Below are positions 1 to 7,763 of a stretch of DNA of 64,000 nt, one piece after another (the first letter of the stretch is position 1; every line of letters starts with the position of its first letter). This DNA comes from GCA-2720975 sp964467985. Lineage in GTDB: Bacteria; Planctomycetota; UBA1135; GCA-002686595. Made by a program: the position numbers and the translations under genes. Location: positions 1 to 64,000 of the forward strand of contig CAYXTP010000015.1 in the NCBI GenBank assembly GCA_964467985.1, written 5' to 3'. Below the pieces are notes generated by a model. It did no database searches. It saw only the letters and a program-made list of their open reading frames with translations, and was not told where the DNA came from.

Positions 1-207
1 CGGGCTGGGCGAGCGGCAGAGCTGAGATTCTCAATGGGAGCGCCGGACGGTTACTATCTTCGGGCCGCCCATTACTGGGTAGCTCTAGGGGGGGGGCAGT
101 TGGTATCGGTTCGGGTCTCTTCTTCAATCCGGCGAGCCTCTCGGGAGAGGCGAGGGTGCGGCGCTCGTACTTGCATGGCGCCTGCCAACCGAGCGAAGAG
201 TCGAAGG
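1..207. other. Left edge, no gene seen
   Basis: No convincing coding frame, RNA gene or repeat is visible here. It lies downstream of the leftward gene that ends at 208. Confidence 0.5.
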
Positions 208-765
208 CTACGGATTCCGCTTGAGGGCCACGGGTTTCTTCTTTGCCTTGCTCCTTAGTACGGCGGCAACGACCCCTGAAACCGCGCTCCCGCCCACACA
301 TCCTAGTACTATCTGCTTCCCATCCTCTGAGGAGAGACTGCCCGTGGCTACCATGCGCAGGGACACAAGGGCAGCAACACCTCCTAGTACCATTAGGGTC
401 GCAGCCCCCATCGCGAGGATGTCCGCTGGATGCCCTTTCAAGTGAAGCTCTCTTCTGCGTTTCATCTTCCTCTCATTCTCAAGTTCGCAATCATCTTCTA
501 TCTCGAACTTCGCCGAGAACCGATTGGCGGCGAGAGCAGTCCCGATCGTCTTGGTGAACTCCTCCGGGGGAAGACGGGATGGATCCAAGGTGATCTTGCC
601 GTGAAGTGGCTCCAATCTCGGCGGGGCGGAGGGATCGAAGAGGATGGTCCCGGGGACAGCCACGTCGCCTACCTGGAATTCCCCGAAGGCTATTGACGCC
701 GAGGGAGCACTAGACCTGGGTTTGTTGCCCTTGGCCGGGAGGCCTTCGTTGTTCTCGTTCGTCAT
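208..765 (-). CDS. Hypothetical membrane protein with two C-terminal TM segments
   Basis: The protein has 185 residues and no family I recognise. The N-terminal part (about 1-110) is hydrophilic and includes a charged stretch (ENERKMKRRRELH). Two hydrophobic segments follow, at about 113-139 and 150-168, then a basic Lys-rich tail. This suggests a cytoplasmic N-terminal domain anchored by a helical hairpin. It starts with ATG at 765 and diverges from the TIR gene across 413 bp. It lies within the presumed island. Confidence 0.6.
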   Translation of the reverse strand: MTNENNEGLPAKGNKPRSSAPSASIAFGEFQVGDVAVPGTILFDPSAPPRLEPLHGKITLDPSRLPPEEFTKTIGTALAANRFSAKFEIEDDCELENERKMKRRRELHLKGHPADILAMGAATLMVLGGVAALVSLRMVATGSLSSEDGKQIVLGCVGGSAVSGVVAAVLRSKAKKKPVALKRNP

Positions 766-1178
766 GATTCACTCTAGTGGTTTGCATTCTGCGATCTCGG
801 TCTCACTACCCCGATCACGACCCGCAGCACTCTCGGCAGATCGTATTCCCTCTGCTCTACTCAGACAGCATTCCAGGTAGCATTTGCTCATCTTGTTCTC
901 CTCCCATCTACGAACTGTCGGCTTCTGGTCAGCCTGGTGCACACACCGCCAGCGGCCCCTTCATACATCGAAAGCCAGCAACCGGACGGTGGAAACCAAA
1001 GAAATCGGCAAATAAGTCGGGGTTGCCTCTCCCCGCAGATAGACACACGAATAACTGGTGGCATGAAGCCACTGATCATGCCCAGTCAGTACATGACCCA
1101 GCTGTCGGTGGTCCCCTCCTGCGGCGCAGAGAATTGAAGGCAGGCTCGCAGTTGCTCACTCCCTGATAGACTCCCCAC
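766..1178. other. Divergent intergenic region, nothing recognised
   Basis: These 413 bp separate the leftward membrane protein and the rightward TIR gene. Short open frames exist on both strands but none has a plausible RBS or protein-like composition. It presumably holds promoters for both genes; I could not pick convincing -35/-10 boxes. Confidence 0.4.
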
Positions 1179-2171
1179 ATGGACAGAGAGCGAGCTCTGG
1201 AGTTGTTGCGGGGAGGTAAGGAAGGGGTTGCGGAGTGGAACGATTACCATGCCCGTCGAGGACGTCCTCCGAACCTGACTGGGGTGGACTTGACTGGGGC
1301 GTTCCTGAGGGGGGTGAACCTCTACGGGTTTCACCTGAACGGGGCAAACTTCTTTGGGGCAGACCTCCACAGAGCAAACTTGGCACGGACGATCCTGTGC
1401 GATGCGAACCTCCGCGGGACAATGTTGGGGAGAGCAAACCTCAGCGAGGCGAATCTACGCGGCGCGAATCTGAGGGGAGCTCGTGTCGCCGCGACGGTGT
1501 TCAACAGCAATCTCGAATCCACGAGGGGTCTAGACCGTGTCTCTCACGATGCTCCGTCTGTGCTTTCACATGCGGCACTTAGGTCGCTTGGGAGAAAGTG
1601 GCCGGAGAAGTTCCTGCGCGGCTGCGGCCTAACCCCCTGGGAGACCCTCTCGGTCAAGCTGCACGATCTGGACCTCACGCCCAATGAAGTCGCGGACCTC
1701 CAGACGCGTATCTTCGCGCTGCGGACGGACAACCCGGTGCAGGTACGTCCGGTGTTCATGTCCTACTCCCACACAGACGCACCATTTGTGGATGGACTCC
1801 AACAGCGCCTCTGCGGTGCGGGCATCAACGTCTGGCGCGACATCCACGATGCAATTGCTGGGCCGTTGGAGGACATCGTAAACGACGCAATGCGAAGCCG
1901 CCTTGTCGTGCTGGTTCTCTCGGAGGCATCTACCGACAGCGACTGGGTCGAGCACGAGGTCAGGAAGGCGCGGGAGATCGCAAAGGAGCAGGAGCGCGAT
2001 GTCCTATGCCCAGTTGCAATCGACGATTCGTGGAAGACCTGTAAGTGGCCTGAGCGACTACGCGCACAAGTCCAGGAGTACAGCATCCTCGATTTCTCGG
2101 GCTGGCAGGACCCCGACACGTTCAACGAGCAGCTCCGGCGGCTCGCTGCGGGAATTCGGAAGTGGTACTGA
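1179..2171 (+). CDS. Pentapeptide-repeat / TIR-domain fusion protein
   Basis: The protein has 330 residues. A pentapeptide-repeat region spans about 34-110, with successive A(N/D)L-x-x units such as GANFFGADLHRANLA. It is followed by a linker and a C-terminal TIR domain at about 190-325. The TIR domain starts with a strand containing FMSYSHTD and has a VVLVLSEAS strand followed by DWVEHEV. Trp256 and Glu260 match the W-x3-E spacing of the catalytic glutamate in NAD-hydrolysing TIR domains, so enzymatic activity is plausible. TIR NADases often act in bacterial abortive-infection defence, with another domain as sensor; pentapeptide repeats fold as a quadrilateral beta helix that can mimic nucleic acid. 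No dedicated partner gene is obvious. A 112-residue conserved protein follows after one base. Confidence 0.85.
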   Translation: MDRERALELLRGGKEGVAEWNDYHARRGRPPNLTGVDLTGAFLRGVNLYGFHLNGANFFGADLHRANLARTILCDANLRGTMLGRANLSEANLRGANLRGARVAATVFNSNLESTRGLDRVSHDAPSVLSHAALRSLGRKWPEKFLRGCGLTPWETLSVKLHDLDLTPNEVADLQTRIFALRTDNPVQVRPVFMSYSHTDAPFVDGLQQRLCGAGINVWRDIHDAIAGPLEDIVNDAMRSRLVVLVLSEASTDSDWVEHEVRKAREIAKEQERDVLCPVAIDDSWKTCKWPERLRAQVQEYSILDFSGWQDPDTFNEQLRRLAAGIRKWY

Positions 2172-2172
2172 C

Positions 2173-2511
2173 ATGAACGTGCTCACTCGCTCAGCTGTTG
2201 TTGTACGGCCCAAACAACCCTTCCTTGAGTGGATGAAGTCAGACGATGAAGGGGGCGTGGCCGACCTGGTCTTCAAGAATCTCGTTGAGGAGCCAAGCCT
2301 CTACCTCGTCCCCGACTGGGAGGAGCCAGAGGAGTGCCAGCAGGTCATCCGGGATGTCTGGCCTGCGCTCTTCGAAGCCATGCTGATGGGGTGGGTGACA
2401 GACCCCGACCTCTGGCCGAGCTCACGGACGCTGCCGGTGTTTCATGAGTGGTTTGAACTCGAGTTCTTCGGGGTGGTCGAGGACATCTGCTCAGACGGGA
2501 CGATCCCGTAA
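2173..2511 (+). CDS. Conserved hypothetical protein, 112 aa
   Basis: It starts at the ATG one base after the TIR stop, so the two are probably translationally coupled. The protein is acidic and rich in Trp, Phe and Glu. It has an N-terminal VVVRPKQPFLEWM motif and a C-terminal HEWFELEFFGVVEDI stretch. It resembles a small conserved bacterial family of unknown function that I know only as hypothetical proteins. There is no membrane segment or catalytic motif. It could be an accessory or antidote for the TIR protein on position alone, but the family also occurs elsewhere, so that is weak. The reading frame continues upstream to 1903 inside the TIR gene; that part is antigenic shadow only. Confidence 0.65.
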   Translation: MNVLTRSAVVVRPKQPFLEWMKSDDEGGVADLVFKNLVEEPSLYLVPDWEEPEECQQVIRDVWPALFEAMLMGWVTDPDLWPSSRTLPVFHEWFELEFFGVVEDICSDGTIP

Positions 2512-2568
2512 ATGGAAGGGCGCCGGACAAACCGGTAAGTTTAAAAGACCGCCTTGAGGCAGTTAGGG

Positions 2569-2847
2569 ATGGAAGACCCCCTAACCACACGCGATGGACT
2601 CCCCGTTGTCAGTCAAGATACTTGCGAGTCTACCCGTGACCTACTTATCCGAGCGACGGAATCTTCAGATGGACTAGCGGAACTCGTCTTCGACATGAGC
2701 GAGCAACAACCCGATTTGTATCAGAGCTTCGTCGCCACCTTGGGTGCCTATGAGTCGGCTACCCAAGCAGCCGCAGTGACCGTTGGCTTCTTCACGGCGT
2801 ATGAGTCACTCCGTCGCCAAGCTGCATCGAACAAACTCTCTTTCTAG
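2569..2847 (+). CDS. Small hypothetical protein, 92 aa
   Basis: The ATG at 2569 is preceded by GAGG with a 9-base spacer; an upstream TTG at 2554 is an alternative start. The product is a small, probably helical soluble protein. Its middle section contains DLLIRATESSDGLAELVF and it ends in a helix rich in Ala and Thr. I do not recognise the family. It converges on the M48 peptidase gene and overlaps that gene's 3' end by four bases. Confidence 0.5.
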   Translation: MEDPLTTRDGLPVVSQDTCESTRDLLIRATESSDGLAELVFDMSEQQPDLYQSFVATLGAYESATQAAAVTVGFFTAYESLRRQAASNKLSF

Positions 2848-4835
2848 CTGTCCCTGACAGCATTACCCGGGGTGGAGATTGAACTGGCGTCGAGCAAGTT
2901 CTCGATCCTGCGCCCCACAGAGGGGTGCTGGTAAAAGGGCAGTCCACTGGAAAATACAAGCATCATTCCTCGAACAGCCTTCTTCAACGTCCCTAGGTCC
3001 TCTTGTTTGGCGTCCTTCCCAATGAGGTGATAACCAAGGTGTGGAGTCGCAGCTTGTATCCAAGCGCCCCCAAGCAGCGCATCTCGTTCAGCGTCCTTCA
3101 GTGCAGCAATCATCATCTTTGCCCCTCCGCCTTGCCCCGATAGCAGAGCTGCGGCATAGGAATCGGCTTCCTCCTCATACGTTGCGTAGTCCAAGAGCCC
3201 TGCGCCCAGCACGGGATCAAGGAACGCGACCACGCCCAGCACTCGCGCTAACCGAATCCGTGGATAGTGGAGAACACAGTGTCCCAACTCGTGCGCCACT
3301 AGTGAGCGCCGCAGGTCCTGGTTCTTCTGATCCACGCTCTGTTGTAGGTAGATTGTGTAGCTCAGTCGAAACATTCCCTTACACACTGTGTGGGTGGCAA
3401 TGCTGCTTCCGCCAACTACTCGCACGCGCGAAGACCGCTTTCGCATGGCGAGCTGAATCAGGTCTTCAAACTCCCTCGTCACCTCCGCTCCATGCTCCAG
3501 GCCAGCCTTGCGCTGCCGGGCCATTCGAGTGAGAGATACCGTGGCGATTGATCGGAGCACAAGGAACACCAAGGCAAACCACGCCATCATCGCCAACGAA
3601 GATGATGGCAGATCTTCAAACCTTGCCAGCGGTCCCCCGCTCCCGACTAGCCCCAGCGAGGTGGCGATTGCTAGTGCGAGGTTGGCAATCCCGAGCCACA
3701 GGCAGAAGGACGTAGCAAGTGCAACCGTCCAGAAGACGGCCTTGTAAGCGAGGGGAACCTGCTGACCTAGGTGCTCTTGGAACTCACCTCTGCCCGCAAG
3801 CCGACGATGACGCTCCCAGTCGTCGTAGACGGCCGCCCAGGCCAGGGGGAGAAAAGCCAGTAGGTACATGGGGATGGCCAATGTGGCTATCCAGGTGAAG
3901 CTATCCAGGACTTGGTCGCTTGGCCCTCCCTGGGCGTTTCTCCAGGCAACATGAGCGAAGGCCGGAAAGGCCATACCCCATGCCGCAGGGAGGTAAGTCA
4001 CCACGCCCGCCACGACGCCCACGGACCTGGTCGCCGCAAAGCTGGATGAGACACCAGCTCGGTCAGCTCTGCCTCCGAAGAAATCACCCACTCCAATCAA
4101 TGCGAGCACGAGACCACCTGCGGCGGCAAGTCCCCAAGCTCCAAGATAGGCAAGCACGCTGAGAGCGACTGAACCAGCGAAGAGAACACCTACAAGAACG
4201 AACGGGATCCCGAACGGGGTGGTAGTGTGTCCTGTTGCATGAAACGACCTTGAGCAAGGGGCAAAGGCCTCGTCAACGAGGCCCCTGACGAACTTGGACT
4301 GCGACCGGGAACACAGATGTCCTCCTGGGAAGACCTCAATGACAAACAGGAAGGTACCCATTATCCCGATTGCTGCGGCAAGAAAGGACTTGGCTAGTTC
4401 CCAGCCAGGCGGCCCATCAGGTCCCGCGATCGCCTTGAGCTGATTCGCATGGCTGCTCACGAGCTTCATCCACCCAAAGGTCGTCATACAAAACAGGCCG
4501 AGCGCGGGCCAAGCCATGCGACGCAACATCCCGAATGAACCGTAGGTGACCCGCAGGCTCATTTGATCGCCTTCGGATCCTAGGAATTTGACTCGGACGC
4601 GCTCAGGCTCCCAGTACGACCCTCGGCCGTTTCCGGATCCCCTCTGCCTCCGGAATGAGACGTCTCCGCCCAGTTCAGCGCCTTTGTGACAATCCTCTTC
4701 AAACCCCCTTTTCGACAGAGCATTGCGAAGATGCCTCTCAACGGTAGGGGCAGATTCACGGGTCCACCCCCTGAGAGTGCTGAGGCTCCTACCCAATGGA
4801 GTGGGCGTCGACCCACTCAACCACTTGGTCAACAA
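2844..4835 (-). CDS. Polytopic membrane M48-type zinc metalloprotease
   Basis: The protein has 663 residues. A cytoplasmic-looking N-terminal region (about 1-100) precedes several TM segments (about 105-125, 150-170, 210-250, 270-295, 313-336, 365-395 and 412-432). A peptidase domain follows. It has HELGH at 515-519, the HExxH zinc motif, and a downstream EEEAD motif near 554-558 supplying the third ligand as in M48/HtpX enzymes. Long insertions before the peptidase distinguish it from HtpX (about 290 aa). It is the last gene of a leftward operon after a sigma factor and an anti-sigma factor, overlapping the anti-sigma 3' end by 47 bases. The order suggests either regulated intramembrane proteolysis feeding the sigma switch or a stress-response output; the sequence does not decide. 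Confidence 0.8.
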   Translation of the reverse strand: MLTKWLSGSTPTPLGRSLSTLRGWTRESAPTVERHLRNALSKRGFEEDCHKGAELGGDVSFRRQRGSGNGRGSYWEPERVRVKFLGSEGDQMSLRVTYGSFGMLRRMAWPALGLFCMTTFGWMKLVSSHANQLKAIAGPDGPPGWELAKSFLAAAIGIMGTFLFVIEVFPGGHLCSRSQSKFVRGLVDEAFAPCSRSFHATGHTTTPFGIPFVLVGVLFAGSVALSVLAYLGAWGLAAAGGLVLALIGVGDFFGGRADRAGVSSSFAATRSVGVVAGVVTYLPAAWGMAFPAFAHVAWRNAQGGPSDQVLDSFTWIATLAIPMYLLAFLPLAWAAVYDDWERHRRLAGRGEFQEHLGQQVPLAYKAVFWTVALATSFCLWLGIANLALAIATSLGLVGSGGPLARFEDLPSSSLAMMAWFALVFLVLRSIATVSLTRMARQRKAGLEHGAEVTREFEDLIQLAMRKRSSRVRVVGGSSIATHTVCKGMFRLSYTIYLQQSVDQKNQDLRRSLVAHELGHCVLHYPRIRLARVLGVVAFLDPVLGAGLLDYATYEEEADSYAAALLSGQGGGAKMMIAALKDAERDALLGGAWIQAATPHLGYHLIGKDAKQEDLGTLKKAVRGMMLVFSSGLPFYQHPSVGRRIENLLDASSISTPGNAVRDS

Positions 4836-5478
4836 GGTCGCTTGACTCAGCGTTCGGGAAGAGCTGATGAGACACTGATCGGAAATGGGAGGTGATCTCG
4901 GATCCTCCCGTTCGCCCGCTCAGTCGGATCTCCGCAATCGTCAGACACGCACTCATGATGCGACGTGCAAGGCTCTCTTCACCGACAGAAGCAAAACGGA
5001 GCCCAGCTCCAACGAGCTGCCCATCTTCTTGAGACTGGTCAGTACTTGGGCCAAAGGCCTGACTGTAGGCGGCTTCCAGAGCCCCGGCCACGATTTCTTG
5101 TTCTGATGGGTAGGGAACGGTAGAGAGCCATGAGGCCAACTGAGATGCGAGCATGTAGGCATCAGCCTCCATCAATGCCGAAGATCCGTCATCGGGTGAT
5201 TCTGCTCGCCTTGCCTGCACGAGTAACCCCTGACAGAAGGCGCAGGCGGCGATGTGGTCTGCAATCCGTTCCTGCTCATCAGCCTCCAATTCATCCTGAT
5301 CATAGGCGGCCAGGATTGCCGCCTCTGGACAGTCGTCTGTCCTTTCGGCATTGCCAGGGCCAGGCCCAACCACTACGGCGGCTATGCGGCAATCTGGGCA
5401 CCTGTGCAAGTGCTCATCGAGGTTTGCCTTGGGGCCTGTATACAACGCGAACTTGGGTGTGAAGGGGCAGTGAGTCAT
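4789..5478 (-). CDS. Anti-sigma factor with two HxxxCxxC zinc-finger motifs
   Basis: I chose the ATG at 5478, four bases after the sigma-factor stop; an open extension to 5577 would run deep into the sigma gene. The protein has 229 residues. Two HxxxCxxC motifs (HLHRCPDC near residue 24 and HIAACAFC near residue 80) match the zinc-binding anti-sigma (ZAS, zf-HC2) signature. I see no clear membrane helix, so it would be a soluble anti-sigma, perhaps responding to redox or metal state through its Cys ligands. Partner: the sigma factor immediately upstream. Two tandem ZAS motifs are unusual, since most family members have one. Confidence 0.75.
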   Translation of the reverse strand: MTHCPFTPKFALYTGPKANLDEHLHRCPDCRIAAVVVGPGPGNAERTDDCPEAAILAAYDQDELEADEQERIADHIAACAFCQGLLVQARRAESPDDGSSALMEADAYMLASQLASWLSTVPYPSEQEIVAGALEAAYSQAFGPSTDQSQEDGQLVGAGLRFASVGEESLARRIMSACLTIAEIRLSGRTGGSEITSHFRSVSHQLFPNAESSDLVDQVVEWVDAHSIG

Positions 5479-5482
5479 TACA

Positions 5483-6052
5483 TTAAGGCTCAAGGTAGTC
5501 TCGAAGTAAGTCAAGGCCCTCGCGGAATAGACGTTTGACTTCCTGCGGTGTCCGGTTGGTCCTCCTCGCAATGCCATCGATACTGCGAGCCTCTTTGAGG
5601 GTTTCGTGGATGATACGACGCATGCCGCTCGGGAGTCGGGCCATGGCCTCCCGGACTCGGAGGTCCCGCTCCTTGACCCGCGACGCCTCCGCCTCCTTCT
5701 CCTCGGGGTCTTCGGCAGGGATCTGGTCGGCGGCGTTCAGCTGGAACCCAAGGGGCTTGTTCTTTTTGGCCTCCTCGCGTCCGACATTGAACGCAACACC
5801 GCTCAAGAACGACCCAGGGTCACAGTCACCATGAAGTAAGTCAATCAGCTCGTTGCGCACGTTGATGGAGGCTACGCATCGATGAAGCACAGCGTTCAGG
5901 TGCTCCTCGGGTTCTCGCGTGGTGAGGGATTCGGGATAACGGGCCCGTGCCCTCCTTAGTCCTCTAAGCAAGTCCTCGCGGTGTGTCGCCAATATCCAAT
6001 CGGCGAGAGCTTCTGGCGACTCTGACAGCGAGTCGATGTCATCGGGGCTCAT
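5483..6052 (-). CDS. ECF-type RNA polymerase sigma factor
   Basis: The ATG at 6052 gives 189 residues, a typical ECF length; the frame is open to 6199 but that part looks non-coding. The C-terminal half has a region-4-like helix-turn-helix. It runs from about LRVREAMARLPSGMRR to ARRTNRTPQEVKRLFREGL, with the loss of a canonical DXP-type turn. The N-terminal half (HLNAVLHRCVASINVRNELI) is compatible with region 2 but divergent. It is followed by its likely anti-sigma and an M48 protease. It probably autoregulates from the intergenic region shared with the divergent ATPase/Hsp70 operon, so it could also control that operon. Confidence 0.7.
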   Translation of the reverse strand: MSPDDIDSLSESPEALADWILATHREDLLRGLRRARARYPESLTTREPEEHLNAVLHRCVASINVRNELIDLLHGDCDPGSFLSGVAFNVGREEAKKNKPLGFQLNAADQIPAEDPEEKEAEASRVKERDLRVREAMARLPSGMRRIIHETLKEARSIDGIARRTNRTPQEVKRLFREGLDLLRDYLEP

Positions 6053-6447
6053 TTGAATGCGGCGCGGGAAGAGCGGGTAGCGTGCGAGAAGAGCGAGTAC
6101 GCCACCCCAACACGGAATCGGGAGGGTGTCAAGGTCGTAGTTTGCCCACCACCAAGGGCATGACCTGAAATCCCGACCCATGGCGTTCCCGCTCGGCAAC
6201 GGCTGCGGCAGCAGATTCCGTGGGGGACGATTCCGACTTCTTTGACTTATGTCTTAACTGCACAAGTCGTGCTGCGCCCAGCACTTGGGCTTCTTGCCGC
6301 TGCGACCAGAAGGGTCAAAAAGCGGTGCGCTTCGGGTTCCTCCCAGTGCGGAAGGTCATCTGTTCCTGAAGGCCCGGGTGATTCTCAGGCAACTACGCCT
6401 TTCGGCTTCAGCGCCCTGAACCCGCCGTACTCAATCAGGAGAGAAAG
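6053..6447. promoter_or_regulatory. Divergent regulatory region between sigma operon and ATPase/Hsp70 operon
   Basis: These 395 bp separate two head-to-head operons and must hold both promoters. A TTGACT at 6242-6247 resembles a -35 box but I see no matching -10 at 16-18 bases. An ECF sigma on one side makes a sigma-specific promoter likely here. A strong ribosome-binding site (AGGAGA) lies just before the ATG at 6448. Confidence 0.4.
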
Positions 6448-6891
6448 ATGCACTGTTTGAACACGATCGTCAGACTCAATAGGCAAACAGGACCGTGGCA
6501 GGGTCATGCCATTTCGCCGATTCCGTCCAATCCCGCAGAACACGGGATCCAAGTGGCAACACGCAGGGGACCGACTGCCCCGAAGAACCTCCCCCGCGAG
6601 GTCTCGCCCGAGCCAGAGAACTCTGTGACTGGGGCACACGTCTCCAGGGCTCAGGACGCGAGAGATTCCGCTGCTTCACTGCTTCACGTGGATGGGACCT
6701 CCAGCATTGAGTTGTCACGACACGAGCTTGATGCCCTACACAGCTTCTTCCAGGTCGTTGGCAGCCGCTGCTTGCTTGCCAAGGCCCGCCGGCCCCTCGA
6801 TGTTGACGAGTTCCTCTCGCCCCTCCTGGCGGCACTGGACTCCCCTTCCAGCAGCCAAGACACGGTGGAGGTGCCCAGTGACCTCTCATGA
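6448..6891 (+). CDS. Hypothetical protein, first gene of the ATPase/Hsp70 operon
   Basis: The product has 147 residues. AGGAGA stands six bases before the ATG, the best RBS of the operon. The first 75 residues are Pro/Arg/Ser rich and look disordered. The C-terminal half (from about residue 85, with SIELSRHELDALHSFF) looks helical and folded. No known family. It overlaps the next gene by 14 bases. Function unknown; its position suggests an adaptor or regulator of the system. Confidence 0.55.
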   Translation: MHCLNTIVRLNRQTGPWQGHAISPIPSNPAEHGIQVATRRGPTAPKNLPREVSPEPENSVTGAHVSRAQDARDSAASLLHVDGTSSIELSRHELDALHSFFQVVGSRCLLAKARRPLDVDEFLSPLLAALDSPSSSQDTVEVPSDLS

Positions 6892-7144
6892 CAAGGGGGA
6901 GGCCACGCAGGCCCGAAGGACAATCCAGAGGCTCGAGGACAGCCCTGAGCGCATCGTCAAGGAGGTAGTAGGTGCCTGCAGAGCGGTTGCAAAAGCCATA
7001 TCGGCCGTGACTCCTGAGCGGCTACCCGAGTTCAAGAGCAGACTGCGCGAATTCCTTCTTCCCTGGGTCGACACCCTGGAATCGGACGATGTAGACGAGC
7101 CCGAGTCCGACCAGGGCGGTGGAACACAGGGAGTGGCCCGATGA
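6878..7144 (+). CDS. Small helical protein, 88 aa, GTG start
   Basis: The GTG at 6878 is preceded by GGAGG with a six-base spacer inside the end of the previous gene. No ATG start fits. The product is a compact helical protein (for example IVKEVVGACRAVAKAI) with an acidic tail (DDVDEPESDQ). Unrecognised. Its stop overlaps the next ATG (ATGA), indicating translational coupling. Confidence 0.55.
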   Translation: MTSHDKGEATQARRTIQRLEDSPERIVKEVVGACRAVAKAISAVTPERLPEFKSRLREFLLPWVDTLESDDVDEPESDQGGGTQGVAR

Positions 7145-7308
7145 CCTGGCACCGCACTCTCGCCGGTTGGCTCACCGACACCCTCTGGGTGATTGCCCGA
7201 TCGGGAATCCTGATCAACGCGATCTTGTTGTCCCTCTTCTCTGTCTGGTTCGTCTTCAAGGGGTGCTGGAAACTGCGCGAACTCGTCGACAGGTGGCTCT
7301 TTCAGTAA
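7141..7308 (+). CDS. Small single-pass membrane protein, 55 aa
   Basis: This short frame starts at an ATG overlapping the previous stop (ATGA at 7141-7144) and ends in TAA at 7306-7308, where the last A begins the next ATG. The translation starts MTWHRTLAGW. It has a hydrophobic helix at about 21-40 (including ILINAILLSLFSVWFVF) followed by a basic segment. Tight overlap at both ends supports it as real. It would tether or signal for the neighbouring cytoplasmic proteins. Confidence 0.6.
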   Translation: MTWHRTLAGWLTDTLWVIARSGILINAILLSLFSVWFVFKGCWKLRELVDRWLFQ

Positions 7309-7763
7309 TGGGCATCCTCGATTCACTCAGGTCTGGGGCGTCTCGCCCCATCCGCCGGGCGCTCGATGTTTTTTCTCGCCACGATCCAAGGGCAGGAAAA
7401 ACCACCGATCTACCCACTGAGAGCCGAGAAACCCTGCTCTCCAGCGATGGGTCGATTGACACCGTGACCGTGCGGCATCCCCAGTTCCTGGATTGTGGGC
7501 ACAGTATAGAGGTACCCATCGGAGGCCGGTGCCTTGAGTGTGGCAGCCTGAGCTGTGCGACGTGCCATGACCAGTGCTCCGGCTGCAGGAGACCGCTTTG
7601 CCTTTCTTGCACTCGGATTGATCAGGTGCAGGGGCAAGAAGCTATCAAGTGGTGCTCCCACTGCGTCGGGCCGGAAAGGCGGAAGCGCAGGTGGCGCAAG
7701 ATCAAGATGACGGCCATCCGGCCCTTCATCGAATCTACGGCCGAGGACTCAAGGAGGCCATGA
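7308..7763 (+). CDS. Cys-rich zinc-ribbon protein
   Basis: The 151-residue protein starts at the ATG that overlaps the preceding TAA. A disordered N-terminal 50 residues is followed by a cysteine cluster: CGH, then CLECG, CATCHDQCSGC, CLSCT and CSHC. It has at least ten Cys, suggesting two treble-clef or zinc-ribbon modules. The C-terminus is strongly basic (PERRKRRWRKIK), suitable for nucleic-acid contact. No enzyme motif. Its stop overlaps the start region of the ATPase gene. Confidence 0.65.
   Translation: MGILDSLRSGASRPIRRALDVFSRHDPRAGKTTDLPTESRETLLSSDGSIDTVTVRHPQFLDCGHSIEVPIGGRCLECGSLSCATCHDQCSGCRRPLCLSCTRIDQVQGQEAIKWCSHCVGPERRKRRWRKIKMTAIRPFIESTAEDSRRP

Noticed and set aside
6242..6290. 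Sigma70 promoter with TTGACT
   Set aside because: No -10 box at the right distance; an ECF-type promoter is as likely.
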